A stretch of DNA of 64,000 nucleotides from Salvia splendens (GCF_004379255.2 NC_056049.1:4774001-4838000), one strand, 5' to 3'. Shown: positions 43,443 through 58,352, numbered from the stretch's first letter. The notes: generated by a model from the letters alone, not told the origin. Translations and numbers: made by a program.

Positions 43443-46400
43443 TCACTCGTCGTCGTCGTCAATGTCGTGAACCCAAGCCAGATCTACCACAATAAAATCT
43501 CAATGACACAACAGTTCAAGACACAGATGAAATCTAGACGGCCACAACCACAGAGAGAGAGAGACCTTGCAGAACTGTTGGAACAGCTGCATTTGGGATG
43601 AGCAACCCAACAATTCGTTGATTGTCAGAAGTGGTCTCTATACGCACAACCCGGATTCTTTTATGGCTTTGACGAGCCTGTCAAAAGGAATTACTATGTC
43701 AATTAAATAAATAGCTAATTAAACCAAGATTTCCAAAGCAGCGGGATGGATGAGACTGTTAGGCATAACAGATGTCGAGGACCTATATAAATTAGGATCA
43801 CCACGAGGAAACATGTCCGTACAATTATTTCAATCATTTCATATGCTGGATTACAATATTGACCTAAGCATGTATAGTATACCAGGAAATCATGCATTAT
43901 ATAAAGCTAAAAAAACAATGGAGTAACCTGCTTGGAGAGTGCCTTCTCAACAGTGCCCCAAACAGGAAGAATGAGGCCACCCAAAACGTTCACTTCCTGT
44001 AGCCTTCTGCCTGTAGTGCAGAAGCTGCCCAATTTACAGTTGGGACCGTGCATGCACTGCATGTGAAAACTCAATAAGCTGTTGCAACTCTATTGTCAAA
44101 ATACAATGGCATAACAGCTACCGTAGTGCCATAAGTAATTTTACAAATGAAGCATTTTCTATGTTAAACAGTTTTGTACTGAAGGTTTTTTTTTTTTTTG
44201 GGGGGGGGGGGGGGAGGGGGGCAAGGATATAAAACAAATACTATGAGATGGGGAGTGGTTTAGCAGCAACGATAAACTTACTACAACAAATTACAGCAGT
44301 TTGGTGCCCCTGCAAGTTACTATTTTTTTTGGACATCCCAACATGGCAAAGTGAGACTATTTTTCGTGGACGGAGGGAGTACAAATTATTAACACAAGGT
44401 TACAGCAGTTTGGTGCCCTTGGAAGTTCCTATTATCTCATCTACTCTTATTTTCTCCCAGCAATTGATCCCGTTCACGTCGCATCAAATGTAGTTTCATT
44501 CTAGTAAGTATATGCGCTCATGTTTATAAATGAAGACTTCCATTTTATATTTATATATAACCATGTTGTCATGCCTCAACCGTAAAAGAAAATAGTAGTA
44601 TATCAAAGCTTTTCAAGTTTATTAAGTCAAAGTTAATGGGATAGTTACCTGCTTGGAAGAAACTTCATATTCACCTTCCCAGCCAGTACGCGCTTTCTCA
44701 AGAGCTGAAAGTTTTCTATATTTTTCTTTTAGTTCTGTTAGTGTCATCTCCCTGGATATTGGAAGTGATCTCAGAAGCCTAGCAGAGATACTGATAAGGA
44801 AATCATGTGAAATTTGGGGTTGGAATGTCTATGCACCTGATAGACTCCCCAAGGTTTGGTCGGAAAATTTTGTACTCTCCAGAATCAGAGCTGAAATGAG
44901 GATAACAAGATTTAGACACATAAGCATTAGCAGGATATGAGCCCGCATCTGCAAACTGGTAAATCTGTAAATACTTGTATGTTTACTCCAGATATTAGCA
45001 AAACGATACCAGAGCAAAATAAAGCAATCAGCATGGCAAACAAAAAATGAGACCAAAGTTCAAGGACTGAAAAATGTAAGAATACAAAATATAATGTCAT
45101 CTTTAGACTTTATACTCCATAAAGCACATTTCTGCTACTTGCACATTCTTTCTCCATGTTATGCATATACTTAAGAGGGTTGTGATATATGAACAACTAA
45201 TTCCTAATGCAGAAGTGTCATTTTTAGACAACACGGAGTTCATTTTTAGATCGTTTACGGAGGTCATTATTAGTCAGTGTTTAGTTAAATTTAGAAATGA
45301 TGACCTGAAACAATCTAAAAATGACCTCCATATTTTTAAAATCTGGATTTTCTAAAATGAACTTAGTGTTATCTAATAATGTCACTTCTGCAGTTCTGCA
45401 TCAGAAATTAGTTATATTTTTATCACAATCCTATACTTTACAAAGATGCATCTAATCTTAATAACAAATTGCATCTAATCTTAATAACAAATAATCTGAT
45501 ATCTCAAGGGCTCAAACAATGTTAAAAAAGCTAATCATGGTTCCGCAATCTAGCTTAGTACCATGATTAACATGCCACTACAGTTCAGTGACAATACACT
45601 ACTAATATGCGCTGTTTAGAACTTCAGACTGTTTCAATTAGGCATGGGAGCAAGGCTGGTCCAATTACCAATAACCTTTCAAAATGGGTTGCAAGAGACC
45701 CGCCGTGAATCACTCAAAAGTCAAAAGCCTAGGAGCCTCCCTAAGAAAAAGAGATAACCTGCTGGAGACGAGGAGACAGGCAGTATAGAGAGATGAAGAC
45801 AGAAAGCTAGAGAGGAAAAGTACTTCCGTGTTGGTAGAAAGTAGGGGTCATAGAACACGTTTCGAAAAATAGAACATTAGTTTAAGTCAATAGTTAATAA
45901 ACTCTTAGAATTGTAGAAAGTTTGAATTTGTTTCAACAAAAATTTTAAAGTTTAAAATAGTACTTAAATTCACAATTATATACATTAACTGGGGTTTAAA
46001 AACTGATCCCAGTGACCAATGCAAATCTCCAGTTTCACATAAATTCTTTAGCCGTGTACTACACAACCGTAATGGTAATGTAAATGTAAGTCAAGAAGAA
46101 ACATACTCTTCAACTGCTAAAACATAATGTCGTTTTCCCATCCATTCTCTCCTTGATTCGTAGAATCCAGTGTTACTTGATCCAGTATCACCCTTTTGCT
46201 TTTCCTCAAGCAATGAGGAAGCAGCCTGCACAAAGAAAAGTAAACATCCCTGACCTTCTAGAAACCAATACAATCTATCTGTTTGGACTTTTTAAAATAA
46301 ATTAAATACCTCCCATGTCATTCCTCGGTCCAAGGTGAAAGTAAACAACACAGTGGATGCTCCGGACATATTGTCAATATGCACAGTCTGAAAAATGAGT

Positions 46401-49400
46401 ATATTAAGAACGGGTTATAATGTTTAACCCACAAATTCACTGAGTATTGTAACCTTTGGTGCTCCCTGCAACCCGATTGTGTTAGCCTTCACATCAACAA
46501 TACCAGAATCCAGGTGCCCTTCAATACGTGCTTTCCGAATAAGAATATCAAAGATTCCAACAAATAACTCGAACAGCCTGCAATACCATCAGTGCAACTA
46601 TTATGATGACCATCACACACAGAATAGTACTGGTCAAACAAACTACAAAACCTATTTTGAATCCCCGGAGAAAGTCCTAAAATTCGGTTCAGGAAACGCC
46701 CAACATCATTCATGTCTGAATCAACTATACGGCCAGAAAGCTTTCCGGCATCCTTCCCATTACCTACAAGCATTAGTGAATAATTATAATTTGGGCTATG
46801 AAAACACAGGATGTAGGTGAATCTTAGTACATGAGAGCTAGAATCTATGAAACTACCTTCTAGAAGCTGCCATATATGAAAACACAGTGGGACAAAATGG
46901 AAAGTGAAACAATAGTCAAGAGAAGGCTAATACATATATTCAGATGCTTAGTATTACCGGTAGCTGGATCTCTAATTATTCCAACAGAATGAAGAGCAGC
47001 TCTTCCCTCTGTCATGAATTCTTCTATTGTTTCAGGCTTTTCTGATGAACATCCTGGTGGAACAATGGCCAAAGGTTCCTAATGATTCAAAACAATATAA
47101 CAATAAGACCTTCACACAAAAGTAAAATCCATTTTGGAAGTTTTGTTGCAATATAAAAAAATCACCGAGATTAGTACCAGATCCATGAGTCCCTTATACA
47201 AATTCATTAATGCCTTCTTTCCAAATGCACTATCATAATTGTAAGCACTGAGAGATGGTCCAGCTCTGCAATATAAGATGATGTAAGCCAACTAGTGCGG
47301 GTAGGTAATAAGAAACTGAAATGTACCTTATCAGCTACAACAATGGTATTACCTTCGGTCTCCCTGTGTCAGTGCTCCAAGAGATTCAAGTCTCTTTGCA
47401 ACAATTGAAGCAAAACGTCGTTCACCACCAAGATTTGTGAAAAGCAGCCTATAAGAATAGAAAATTAATATACTTACATCTTCATATTCACTTATTCAGG
47501 TTAATGTCCCTTTAAAAATTTGTTAACTGTGAATTTATAGTATGCCAAATAACAATACACCAGGCTTACCTCCAGACTCATAATAATATTATCAATGCCC
47601 CATGCATACCTTCAAGCTCATGTGTGACATGAGTGATGTACACTTTTGATTCTAGAATCACTGGTTTCATATTAGGTTAGGCACTTTTTGGAAATACCCA
47701 CATTCAGTTTATTGAAGTAAAAGACAACTACTTGCTTGAAATATATAAAATCTACCCAAATTTATTAATTCAACTTTCAGTCATCACTGCATGTGTAGTA
47801 CTAGTACATGAAATTTTTCTTTTTGCAAAAGAAATTAAGAGGACATCGTGCAGTAGAGAAAAGTCCTCTACTGCAAATGAAATGGCTCAGTGCCGGCAAT
47901 TCAAATTGGGATGTGCAAACATGAAACAAGCAAAAAAAACAGTCCTAAATTTGCTTTAAAGTTTCAAGAATAATATATGAAAAACATCTATAAAACTCAC
48001 ATGGACAACATAAAGAGGTTGAAATAACATTACTTTGTTACAAGCAATAAAAAAATAAACATTACTCCTTAGTTACTAGTTCAGAATTTTGCATGAAATA
48101 AAGTTAGAAAAAATCTTACAACAGAATAATGTTTTGAAGATGTGAAGAAATTAAATTTGTACATATCAGTAATATGTATTTATAATTTTATATTTTTGTA
48201 GAATATTCGGATATTTACCCTTCACCAATAAAGTAGGTAGATTCTATATAGTTTCAAACAAGTAGAATTCTTTTCACACTTTCTAGTGGGTAGAATTCAC
48301 TATTGCCACTTTTATGCCAGTGTGAAACTCAGTTTGCACATATTGATGCAACAACTGTCATAAGGTCTTTTATTAAATCAAAATTCATAACCACCTATAT
48401 TGCGGTGCAGAAGCTTGATTTGATCTGTGAGTTCTTCCAAATTGTTGAATGGCTCTATCAGCACTCCAAGGCAGTTCAAGAGTTAGATGAACTCTTCTTC
48501 TCTGTTCCAAGAACAAAATTATTCAACATGAATGAACAAGAAAATGACATTAAAGTAATAAAGCATGATCCTAAGGCAGAACCACAAAAACCACTAGAAA
48601 AAACATTCCAATCACGATACCTGATTGACTGCTCTTCTATCTGCTTGCAAAGAAACACCAGCAGATCCAGCCTCAGATATAATAGCTACTAGTTTTTTAC
48701 CACTCATGAAGAGCTGTTTTTCATGCATATTGACCATTTCCATGGTCACATCTTTCCTAAAGCACACAGCGTATGAGTTAGCAACTACAAACACAACTCA
48801 AAATGGTGATATAGGGGCATGTCACAACTCACGTGTTCCGTGCCTGATAAGTAACACCTTTTCCGTCAGAAGCCCTGACTAGCATGCCTCGTCGCCCTGT
48901 GATTTCTGCTACTTTATCAGGGCCTCCAAGCTGCTCCAGTATCACAGCCAATAAAATAAGGTGTATGGATAAGAAATTCTGTTTGTACTTTATGAAAACT
49001 GAAATTACCTGATCAACAATATCATCTAACGGATTGTTGGGGAGATCCAACGATCGTATTATTTCTAGAAATTTCAATTTGCGTTCAAGGGCTCCTTCAT
49101 ATCTAATTTGGTGAAAAAAATGCACAGAGACAAATAAGAGATTCGAAATACTTTTAAGAGAAAGCATAAACAGATTTTAATAAGGGTTGGTACCTTTTCA
49201 GCAGTTCTTCATAGTAGACTTGTCTAGCTCGGAGAAACTCCTCTGTTTTCTCCTTGCATGAATAACAAGACCAATCCTCAGATATTACGTCGACAACAGG
49301 TGGAACCAGACAAGCAGGGTGAACAAGCTGGCTGCAACATGAACATTGAAGCAATTTCTTCCTTTCCTATACTCATGAATAAGTAGACAATGAGGGACGA

Positions 49401-52400
49401 AAAAATAATGATGAAACAACTATCCAAATCATCGTTGTCATATTAGAAAAGGGACAAGGTACATGAAATATACCCCTTCCAAACTGCAAATGTTGCAGAT
49501 CTCGAACTCATCATCAGATTCAGCTTCAGGGTCAGTGTCGCCTGCATTTTATACAAAGACCATTATGTAATTAAAGAAATCATAATAATTCCAAAGCAAG
49601 TAGTAAAATAAAGATTATACGATTCGTATTTACAGCTCCACTTATTGTAATTAAAATATCAGCTTTTGTAGTAAGTAGAGGTCTCAGTGTCTCATACGTC
49701 CAAGCTCATATCTCAGATACAGGGCAGGGATTTATGGGACAACCTAACCAAAAGCAAAACAGCTCTTTTTTTCTTCTACTCATAATTAAAAACTCATATT
49801 TTAGCATCAACGCATTAAATAAATGATGAAACTGAAGACTATATAAGCAAAGGACTTGCAGTCTCAGACTCTCAATAAGATTTCTAGAGAAACAATTAAA
49901 ACTCTAACTACTCGAACAGGAAGATCTAAGAAATGGTTATGGAAGATACTAAGTGGATGGCAATGTGCATCTACAGCAATTGTTTTCTGCAATTACAACA
50001 TGTCAAAAAACGTATAAAGCTGGATTCAGGGTGTCATAATTGATTGTTGATTTTGCAGAAATAAATTATCGCATAAGATACTGTAATTACTTTCAGATTG
50101 CCACTCGCTTTCTTCTTCGCTTTCAACTTCCCGTTTGGCAACTTTCCTTACCCTCCCTGCAAATGACACACCAGGTGTAGCTGAATGCCTCTTTCTTTGA
50201 AGCTCTTTTACACTTTCCTCTGCACAAATCGCAAAATGAAGTCACTAACTACTACATGCCAAATAAGGAGAAGTTAATAAAAAAACATATAACAAACAAA
50301 TACCAGGAAGTGGTTCAGGCTTGTCTGGGAGGGGATAATTTTCCTCAACAAATTTCAATAATAACTCACGAGGCCCAGATATAAAATCATCAAGCTCCAA
50401 ACCCTATCCAATACAATGAAAAGTTTCAAGAAGTTAATTAGAGAAAGTTATCTCAACAAAATCCATCAGAAATATCACTGATAAAGATGAAAATTAACTT
50501 TGTAATCACATAGTACTAAACATGAAATTTTCTTTTGCTCTTCATACAGAATCATGCCACTAGGACATATGGAAGTTTAAGTTATACTTTGAATTGCACA
50601 AAAACATACAGTGGAGAACAATCTTACATATTTAGTAATAACTTCCTCAGCCCTTGCTTCCCCAGTACTCTGTAGGCCTATAACCACACACTTATTTTCC
50701 AGCAATGCTTGTTGAGAAAGTCTAACCACTGCAGGCACTTTAGCTGACATACAAACATGCCTAAAGAACCGCTGTATACCAAAAAGAACAAAAACACACA
50801 CACATACATTACCATAATGAGAAGTGACCTATGGGAAAAGGGTCAGATCTACGAAGCTAAAAATATTTACTACAGTACCTGATGACTTGCCCAGTACAAT
50901 CTCCACACTTGACTCGAATTAGGCTTCTCGTTGGTGAGAAAGGTGCTGGCTGCTAGCAACTCCATTCTCAAACGAGCCCAGAACTCTGCCGCTTTTTCAT
51001 ACATTTCCTGAAACCAGCAAAACAAAAACTAGTAAGCACAAGATAGCCACATAAGAAATACTTATCAAACTACAAAAGGAATGAACTGGAAGTAAACTAC
51101 TAACAAATTCATTAAATTAAAACAAGAAACTAATAAAATACAAGTAATACATGAGTTACTTGGTTGATGGATAGGTTTCCTCAGTGAACTTGTACAGATA
51201 TAATAACAGACAGGAGAAAAAATGCATGTATGTATCATACCTTAACCAATTTGAATCACTCTCAATATATATAGGGTTGCATTAGGGTGAGACAACACCC
51301 TATATCATAACTAAGACCGATCTCGGCCCATGGATGCATATATGTACATCAAAAATGCCAATATTGAATAGGAAACAATCTAGATCTTACAAAAGGTAAT
51401 CATAAAGCATTGAAGATTAGTTAATAGTAAGTAATAAGACCCTCATTTCATGTCTGCAAGACAAAGTGATGTTGAACATACCGTCATTTTGGCCTCCAAT
51501 GGAACTTCAACCACTTCAAATTCCGCACCTTTGTAGCTCAGCGTGCGACAAACATACATCCCCCTAAATAGAAGCCAGTTTCAATTAAAAATCTAGGAGT
51601 TTACAAGATATTCCAAAAAAAATGTTCTAACCTTGCTTTCATATCCATGGCAACAAGTTCCAGAGCTCCAACACCCCCTTTATCCATTGCACCTGAAACA
51701 ATTAACATATATTGTTAATGCTCATTTAAAGAATTACTTCATAGGAAGAGAAGTGGATGACAGAAAAAAAAATACGCTTAAGAAAATATTCATTAAGCTT
51801 AAAAGCGTGTGCACTCTTGAAACATTTCTAACCAGCCATTCTATGCCACATCTTATTTTGTGGGGCCAACATGTATGCAAGTGGAGAAAGAAAAGGAGCA
51901 CAAGTAGAACTCAACGGGAACGATACACCAAAATTCAAAATCCATCAAGAACATTCTGTATGAACAGAGCATGTTACAAATATGAACAAAACCTCAAAAA
52001 TAGAAAGTGGAATATCTAGAACCAGATTTTGCCCTCGGATTGGGAAAAAGAGTTTGCAAAATATTGGGGCAATGACCACATAAAAAGATAGATCCTAAGG
52101 TAAATTGCTACACAAGCAATTCCAAAGTTCAAACTATATGAATATGTTCTCAGAGTGTGAATTAAATTTCGCCCAGTATTGAGAGCATATTAAGCAGGTA
52201 AGCACATGTCAAATGAAAATTGCACCTAAAAATTCACGAAAGTTGAGAAATGATGTTCCTGATCCCCAAAGACCGAGGCGGACCATATAGCCTAAATTGC
52301 GTGGTTCAGAAGCACCAGTTGCTGAGCAATAGATGACACGAGCATCAGGAAGTTTGGCCTGCATAGGAGAAATTCATAAGCAAAAAGAAAATATCCTTAA

Positions 52401-55400
52401 AATTATGTGATGCATATATAAAGTGCAAATGTTGAGATGGAAAGTAAGTGCAGAAAATGAGGGTCTTGAAGCACACAGGTTCACATAGCAGTAAAGACTG
52501 CAGCAGCACACTGCACACATGCTGGAAAACAACCATCATTAGGAGAACCATAAAAGGTCAAAATAATAATTTAGAGGACAAGAGCTATAAATAAAATTCG
52601 GGATGCTGTATGGGACAGATATTCCAACATAAGCATCTTGGTGCCCATTAAGAGCATAAATGCTTTTATGACATCCTTGTTAGCACATTATCTGGTTGCT
52701 TTCTTCAGGCAGTGATGTATTATGTTAGTGGATGCATTTGATCCTAAATTTCCATAAATGTTATAAATGCTAAAACTGAATCTTGCCATAGGTTAATTAA
52801 TCTATATACGTCTTCTAACCCTTAGTATATGAATCAGTGGAAGCAAAGGAAGCAAATACAGATGGAAAACGATATTACCAAGTGCTCAACTTTACGAAAC
52901 AAAACAAAACAAAAAAATGTCAAGCCTCAGGAATAGCTTGGGAATAACATTAATACTCCCTCCGTCCCACTCTAAGTGAACCATTTTCCTTTTTGGGATG
53001 TCCCAATCTAAATGACACATTTCTAAAAATAGAAACATCACTCTCTCTACTTTTTCCCTCTCACTTTACTCTCTCCCTTAACTCACAAAACAACACTACA
53101 TAAAATCCCGTGTCAAAATAGAAATGCTCCACTTAGAGTGGGACGGAGGGAGCAACATTATAGAACAAAATTTGAGGAGTTCCACCTGGATATCAAGAAC
53201 GGCTTCGCCCGTCTTTGTTGGCTGCCCCCCAGCTTCAGGAACCAGATTTTTTGCTTTATGACACTACAAGAATGCATTTACAAGTAACAGAAAAGTTCAT
53301 CACATCATTGATCATATTAACTAGTCAATACTAAATAGAGCCATAAGATGGCTTTTAAAACAGCCCTACCTCATCAAATACAATGAGTCCATCCATGTCA
53401 CCAAACCATTGCACAAGCTGATGCAAACGCGAACGTCCTCTCTCAGAGGATGCAATGAGGCTGCTATAGGTCAAGAAAACAACTCCCTCCTTAATACCAA
53501 CAGCCTTGGAATCGAGCTTAGAGTAAGGAAGCTTGTTCAGAGCATGAACTACAAAGGAAAATTATGACAAATGAAATATGACATGTTAGAAAAGTATATC
53601 AATGAAATTAAAAAAAATATGATTGTGTATTGATTGCTAGCCAAACAGAGTATGGAACAGCATAGCACAAGCCAATAAGACAAAAAAACAAAGACAGAAC
53701 AATAAATAGAATGAAGAGTGTCTTTTCCCCATTTAAATTGCTGACATGTGCAGACTGTATGCCACCCCAAATGTTAACTAGCATCACGATGAAAGGTCTA
53801 ATCTAAACATTATGGTTCTTGTCGATGCAGCAGAATAAATCCTAACATGTTAATATAACATGAAAGGAACCAAAAGTTGATATCTAAACCTATTCAGTAA
53901 TAAAATCAATGAGCAAGGCAATGTCTTAATGTTCTTCTATTTACTTCAACATAAAACTAGTAAAAATCACAAAACAAAAATTACTAAGAAAATCCACTTC
54001 CCATCAGAATATGGATAAACTTATGATATAGTCCAGACCAACCTTCTATACATGTCGCACCAACATCGTCCAAGTCTCTTCTAGCATCAAATTTCAAGTC
54101 CGAACCTACAGATATCCACCTGCATGGGCCATTAGTAAAATATAATCCAAAAAATCCTAATGAACTAAGCAATCAGCCAATCAGCTCATTAATGTCTCAT
54201 AACTGATAAATCACTGTGGCTAGTAAACACAAGAGATCTCTAGCCAATTTTAATGCACAATACCGAAACATTGGTTCTTGCTGAATACTTACAACGCTTT
54301 TCTTCTCCCATGGTGCCAGTTCTCCCATATTAACCCAGCAATTGTCCTTCCTTTACCCACACCAGCACCATCACCAAGAAAAAAACCAGCTCTTTCACCG
54401 TCTGGAAGGTGCTGGAGATGTCTCTGCCACACGGAAGGTTTTACGGTAAGTTATGTTGGCGATGCACAGAAGATGTTTCACGTAAGTTTGTTAAAGTAAC
54501 CTGACAAGCATAGACTAGAGTTTCAATCTGTAAGCATGACAATGCTTTTGAACGTTCTAGATCATCCTTAATCCTGAGGTCATAAGTGGGTTCAGGAGGT
54601 TGTACAGCAGATAAAGACGATGTCTCCACAACAGGATCTGGATGAGGAGGACCAATAGATAGTTTAGGTGGTCGCTGAACGAAACAGGGTAAAGTTTTAT
54701 TAGAATTGGTCCATATCTTTCAGAAGCCTGAAAATCACATAGACAGAGAACAGTGGGATGGAATACATAATCCGTAAATGTTTCTCCAGCCAATCCACCT
54801 TCATCTTCTTCCCTTTCCACTTCGATGGCCACCTGGCATGAGTGAGGGAGAAAAGCATTAATAATTGACAAGGTTCTAAACAATGAGCGTATATGTTATA
54901 AGGATGGGAAAGAAGAAAAAATTTCATGATGAACAAAATGTATTCATGCACCCAAAGCAGTAAATTCAATATAAGCAGTTTAATGTAACAACTCAATATA
55001 TCAGCATATGCATTAACCAACTCATTTATAGCAAAAGCAATATTTCATATTTTCCTCTTGCTACATTGGCGAATTTTTATAATATATTCTTACTTAAAAC
55101 CCATACATTCTACTCAGTAATAAGCAATCCTCTTGCAAAATGGGCAACGGGTGCATTACATATCCGAAACAGATACAGAGTAAACCTGGGGATACATTTG
55201 GATTGCTTGATAGACAAATACTAAACCTAGTCAAGCAATTGATTTTTTGGAACTTACTATATAGTGGTGTCAGACATGGTTGGCTAAACTTGACTGTAGA
55301 AGAATAATCAAAAACCCACCCCTTGGATAACCCAGTCGAGAAATATAGGCCAATAATATTACCGTGATAAGTTAAACAGTTGTAGCAGATACGAAATATG

Positions 55401-58352
55401 GTTTCATAACTGCAAATACACAAACTGTACACAAGTTTTGGTTTTTTAGCAACTCTATTATTTTGTCAAAATACACATGAATTTTTAAAAAAATAGAATT
55501 TGGTATGAATTCAAATTTCGTTTGCCTATAACTCAGTTCTCTAGTGTCCAATGTGAAATCCGAATATACCACTGAAAAACTTTCAATGATATCTATCTTC
55601 TGGTTTGTGGTATATATGAATCCAATTCCAGCAAAAAAAACCATAATGAACTTTTCAATGGTACCTTCGGATGTCACATCGGGCTTTGCGAAATGCGAAC
55701 CGAGTTATTGACCAACAAAATTTTGACTCATTCCAAATTCCAAAAAATAGAGTTGGTTAAAAACAAAAATTTTAGTACAGTTCGTGTATTCACAGGAGAA
55801 TTAACCAAGAAATATATACTGATCGATAACCCTTCAACAACACTTTTCCTCGTGCCTTATTGCTTGTCTATGATCTAGAACAACTGTAATTTTATAATTT
55901 TAAGCATATATAGGTCCAGATCGCCAATTCTATCCAAAGCCACCTACCTTCACCTAATTTAACAAATAGCAGTTCCCTTCATACTCAACCACTGATCTCG
56001 TTACTTATTTAGTTTTTTGCAAGGATTAACGCCAGGGTATAGCATGTATTCTAAGCTTCACAGTATTTCTCCATTGTTTCAACTGATATATCAAGAAGCT
56101 AGACATGTCTCCATTTAAGATGAGGCAGCCAGCACCTTGCTTTTAATTCTAATAAGGATATCTTTTTTGCGTATAACTTGAAATAATCTGAACACCCATG
56201 TTACATGAATTTACTGCAAGATGGTAAATTTTACGTACCCTTCCACAAGGTGGATTTAATATTTTTTTTTTCTTCTACCTGATCCAAATTAACATTCTCT
56301 AATTTATATTATTGGCTCTATGCTTAGAAGCGCAAATCTGCATTCAAAAAAGTAGGGTCCATGCGGGAAAATGAGATACTATGACAAAGTATCCATATCT
56401 GACATTGAGTCAGTGAGCCTGAACATTAAATATCCAGGTTTTGCTGTGCAACGTGGGGCATTTTAGAATTTTTGCATTAATAGCCTAAAAATATACACTC
56501 TGACAAGAAAATGTGAGAACATATTATAATTTCTATGAAACATTGTAATCTAACTAACGGATCAAAAACTCTACCATAAACACAACATTTGCCACCGCCA
56601 ATGGGTACAGTCTAAGAGGCAAAAACAAGAAAGCTAATGTTATTAGTCTAATATAATGTCTCTACTTGATGTGTTCTTTGGTATGCATGAGAAGAAAATA
56701 ATATGCAGATCTAGAATGTGGGAGAACAGGCTGACTGAAAATGAGAAAATATTAGTTCCAAAAATTTTAGTGGTAAACATTGAAATAACATAATCTAGAT
56801 ACCCGTTCAATTTAGAATCATTATAGATAACAGTACAAATATAGAGCTGTCAATAGAACCTCAAGATAACAACAGCTACGGTCTCTCATTTTTTAAGAGT
56901 TTCCAGAAATACGATTTTTGAAAGGAAATCTGTCTATCAACATACTCTAAGTAAAATAATTCCCACATATGTGCATGCTCATGACTTACAAACTACCACC
57001 TTTTGTGGACCTTTGAGCCATAGCTTGGCAGATATTGAAGAAAATAATTCTTCAAGAATTGATTTTTTACTAAGAAATGTTTGTTATTTGTTAAGTTGCA
57101 TGTTTGAAGCAAATGGATGAGGTTTGTTCATACAATTTAAATGAAGGAAGATACTGCAAGGGAAAATTCACCACTGATAAATAACATAGTTTCATCATAG
57201 TCTATCTGAAGGCAAAATTAGATGGTAAGTTGATAACTGTATATACCAGTTGATAATTGATACCAGGAACAACGAATAAGTCCAGACTTCAAACTAAAAA
57301 GTAGTCACGCTGAAAAGCTCCCATTTTCTCAATAATAGTATTCCCAATTTTATAAAGATCAGATATTAGATATCCTGTGTTCACAAGTGAAACTTAACGA
57401 GAAAAAAAACCACAAAAAAAATACTGATATTGATTGTCAAGTATAATGTGGATACTCATACTATAAGAACATTTATCTGAAGCTAATAACAAAGTCCTCC
57501 ATTGCTAGGATAGGATAATGTCACTTATGACATAAAATTATTCAGAATCAACTCAGACTATACTGAATTATGTCCCACCATGCAAAAAAAATTGAACAGC
57601 TAAAACATGGCATTAATATCCTTGGTCAGGTAGTGAAGCATGATATGAAAGTTAATATTTTTTCATGTCTTTGCCTTTAAACAACTTATCCACCAATGCT
57701 ACATTCAGTAGGACCCAAAAACAAATCCCAGGCGTCTATGCATGTCATTTAAAGGGATGAATTGCAACCGTAATTAGCCTTTCACTATCTTAACTCAAAT
57801 TGAAACAAAACTACCAGCATTACACTTGTCAGCCTACAACAACTCAGATTGTGAAAATCCCAGTAGCCAAATTGAAATGAGAAGAAGGAAAACCTCATTG
57901 ACTTCCTCTGGCAGTGGCAGCGGTGGCAGCAGAGTGAGAGACGGATGCTGGCGGACTGGAGGAGCCAACGCCTGCGAAATCTTGGAGAGATCGACGGCGA
58001 GATTAATTTGACACTGGGGGCAATTGAAGCGAGACAAGCCATGCGGCACATTGAGTATGGCCTTGCAGTTGGCGCATGGCAGCTGGATCTTAGTCGGATC
58101 AATGCCGTGGGCCGGGGCAGTCCGATGCTGTTGGGCCTGGGCCTGGTTGGGCCGCATCAGCTCGGGCGGCAGCATCTGCGGCAGCTGGCACGTAGGGCAG
58201 ACGAACTCGGTCAGGCCGGGCATCACGGTGAGGACCATCTTGCAGCCTGCGCACCGCACCTGGCACCCAGCGGCGGGAACGGAGCCGATCTGAGCCGGCG
58301 GCGGGGGAGGGGGAGGGGCGATTGGCGGAGGCGGCAACGAGGGCTGCCCCAT
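43443..58352 (-). CDS. FGT1: FORGETTER1 / Strawberry notch helicase-like protein, 32 exons
   Basis: All 32 exons join in phase to 1264 residues. Exon bounds, 5' to 3': 58352-57894, 54832-54767, 54674-54501, 54423-54293, 54119-54043, 53548-53370, 53263-53186, 52358-52226, 51692-51632, 51563-51482, 51007-50879, 50771-50628, 50403-50304, 50219-50091, 49541-49474, 49366-49194, 49102-49009, 48930-48833, 48756-48621, 48501-48395, 47448-47353, 47265-47178, 47078-46958, 46763-46652, 46577-46454, 46387-46310, 46225-46107, 44890-44837, 44751-44649, 44056-43928, 43677-43566, 43483-43443. Domains in order: Pro-rich N-terminus, two LSD1-type zinc fingers ([16 protein letters not shown]), helicase N-half with Walker [10 protein letters not shown] and DECH, a PHD finger (CNIC...CSCC...CYSC), helicase C-half ([11 protein letters not shown]), and the SBNO C-terminal domain. 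In Arabidopsis FGT1 works with chromatin remodellers to keep heat-stress memory genes open. Small errors of a base at junctions are possible. Confidence 0.95.
44179..44221. repeat. Poly-T/poly-G run in an FGT1 intron
   Basis: About 14 T followed by a G run of more than 20 broken by a single A, in the intron between exons 29 and 30. It may be inaccurate in assembly; a truncated MITE end (GGACGGAGGGAGTA, near 44370-44382) follows. Confidence 0.85.
45177..45431. mobile_element. MITE in an FGT1 intron (long inverted repeats)
   Basis: Arms start GGGTTGTGATA and, on the other strand, GGATTGTGATA, and continue through CTAATTYCTRATGCAGAA and GTTCATTTT for about 100 bp. It lies in the intron between exons 27 and 28. 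Mutator-like origin is a guess. Confidence 0.65.
52956..53152. mobile_element. Stowaway-like MITE in an FGT1 intron
   Basis: Ends CTCCCTCCGTCCCACTCTAA and TTAGAGTGGGACGGAGGGAG form inverted repeats. TA precedes it; the other side reads CA. It lies between exons 7 and 8, near neither splice site. Confidence 0.8.
54833..57893 (-). other. First intron of FGT1 (3.1 kb)
   Basis: The longest intron of the gene, following the zinc-finger exon. Apart from the MITE at 55410-55795, no exon or element was recognised. Large first introns can hold regulatory sequence, but none is evident. Confidence 0.7.
55410..55795. mobile_element. MITE in FGT1 intron 1
   Basis: About 55-bp inverted ends: CTGCAAATACACAAACTGTAC on the left and GTACAGTTCGTGTATTCACAG on the right, continued by matching CAACTCTATT blocks. 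No coding frame; the family is uncertain. Confidence 0.65.

Noticed and set aside
48303..48692. Plus-strand frame of 129 codons
   Set aside because: It runs opposite FGT1 exons 19-20, which are in phase with the rest of that gene.
51262..51345. Short GGGTTGCATTAGGGTGAG block in an FGT1 intron
   Set aside because: It resembles the end of a dispersed repeat, but no second end or duplication could be found.
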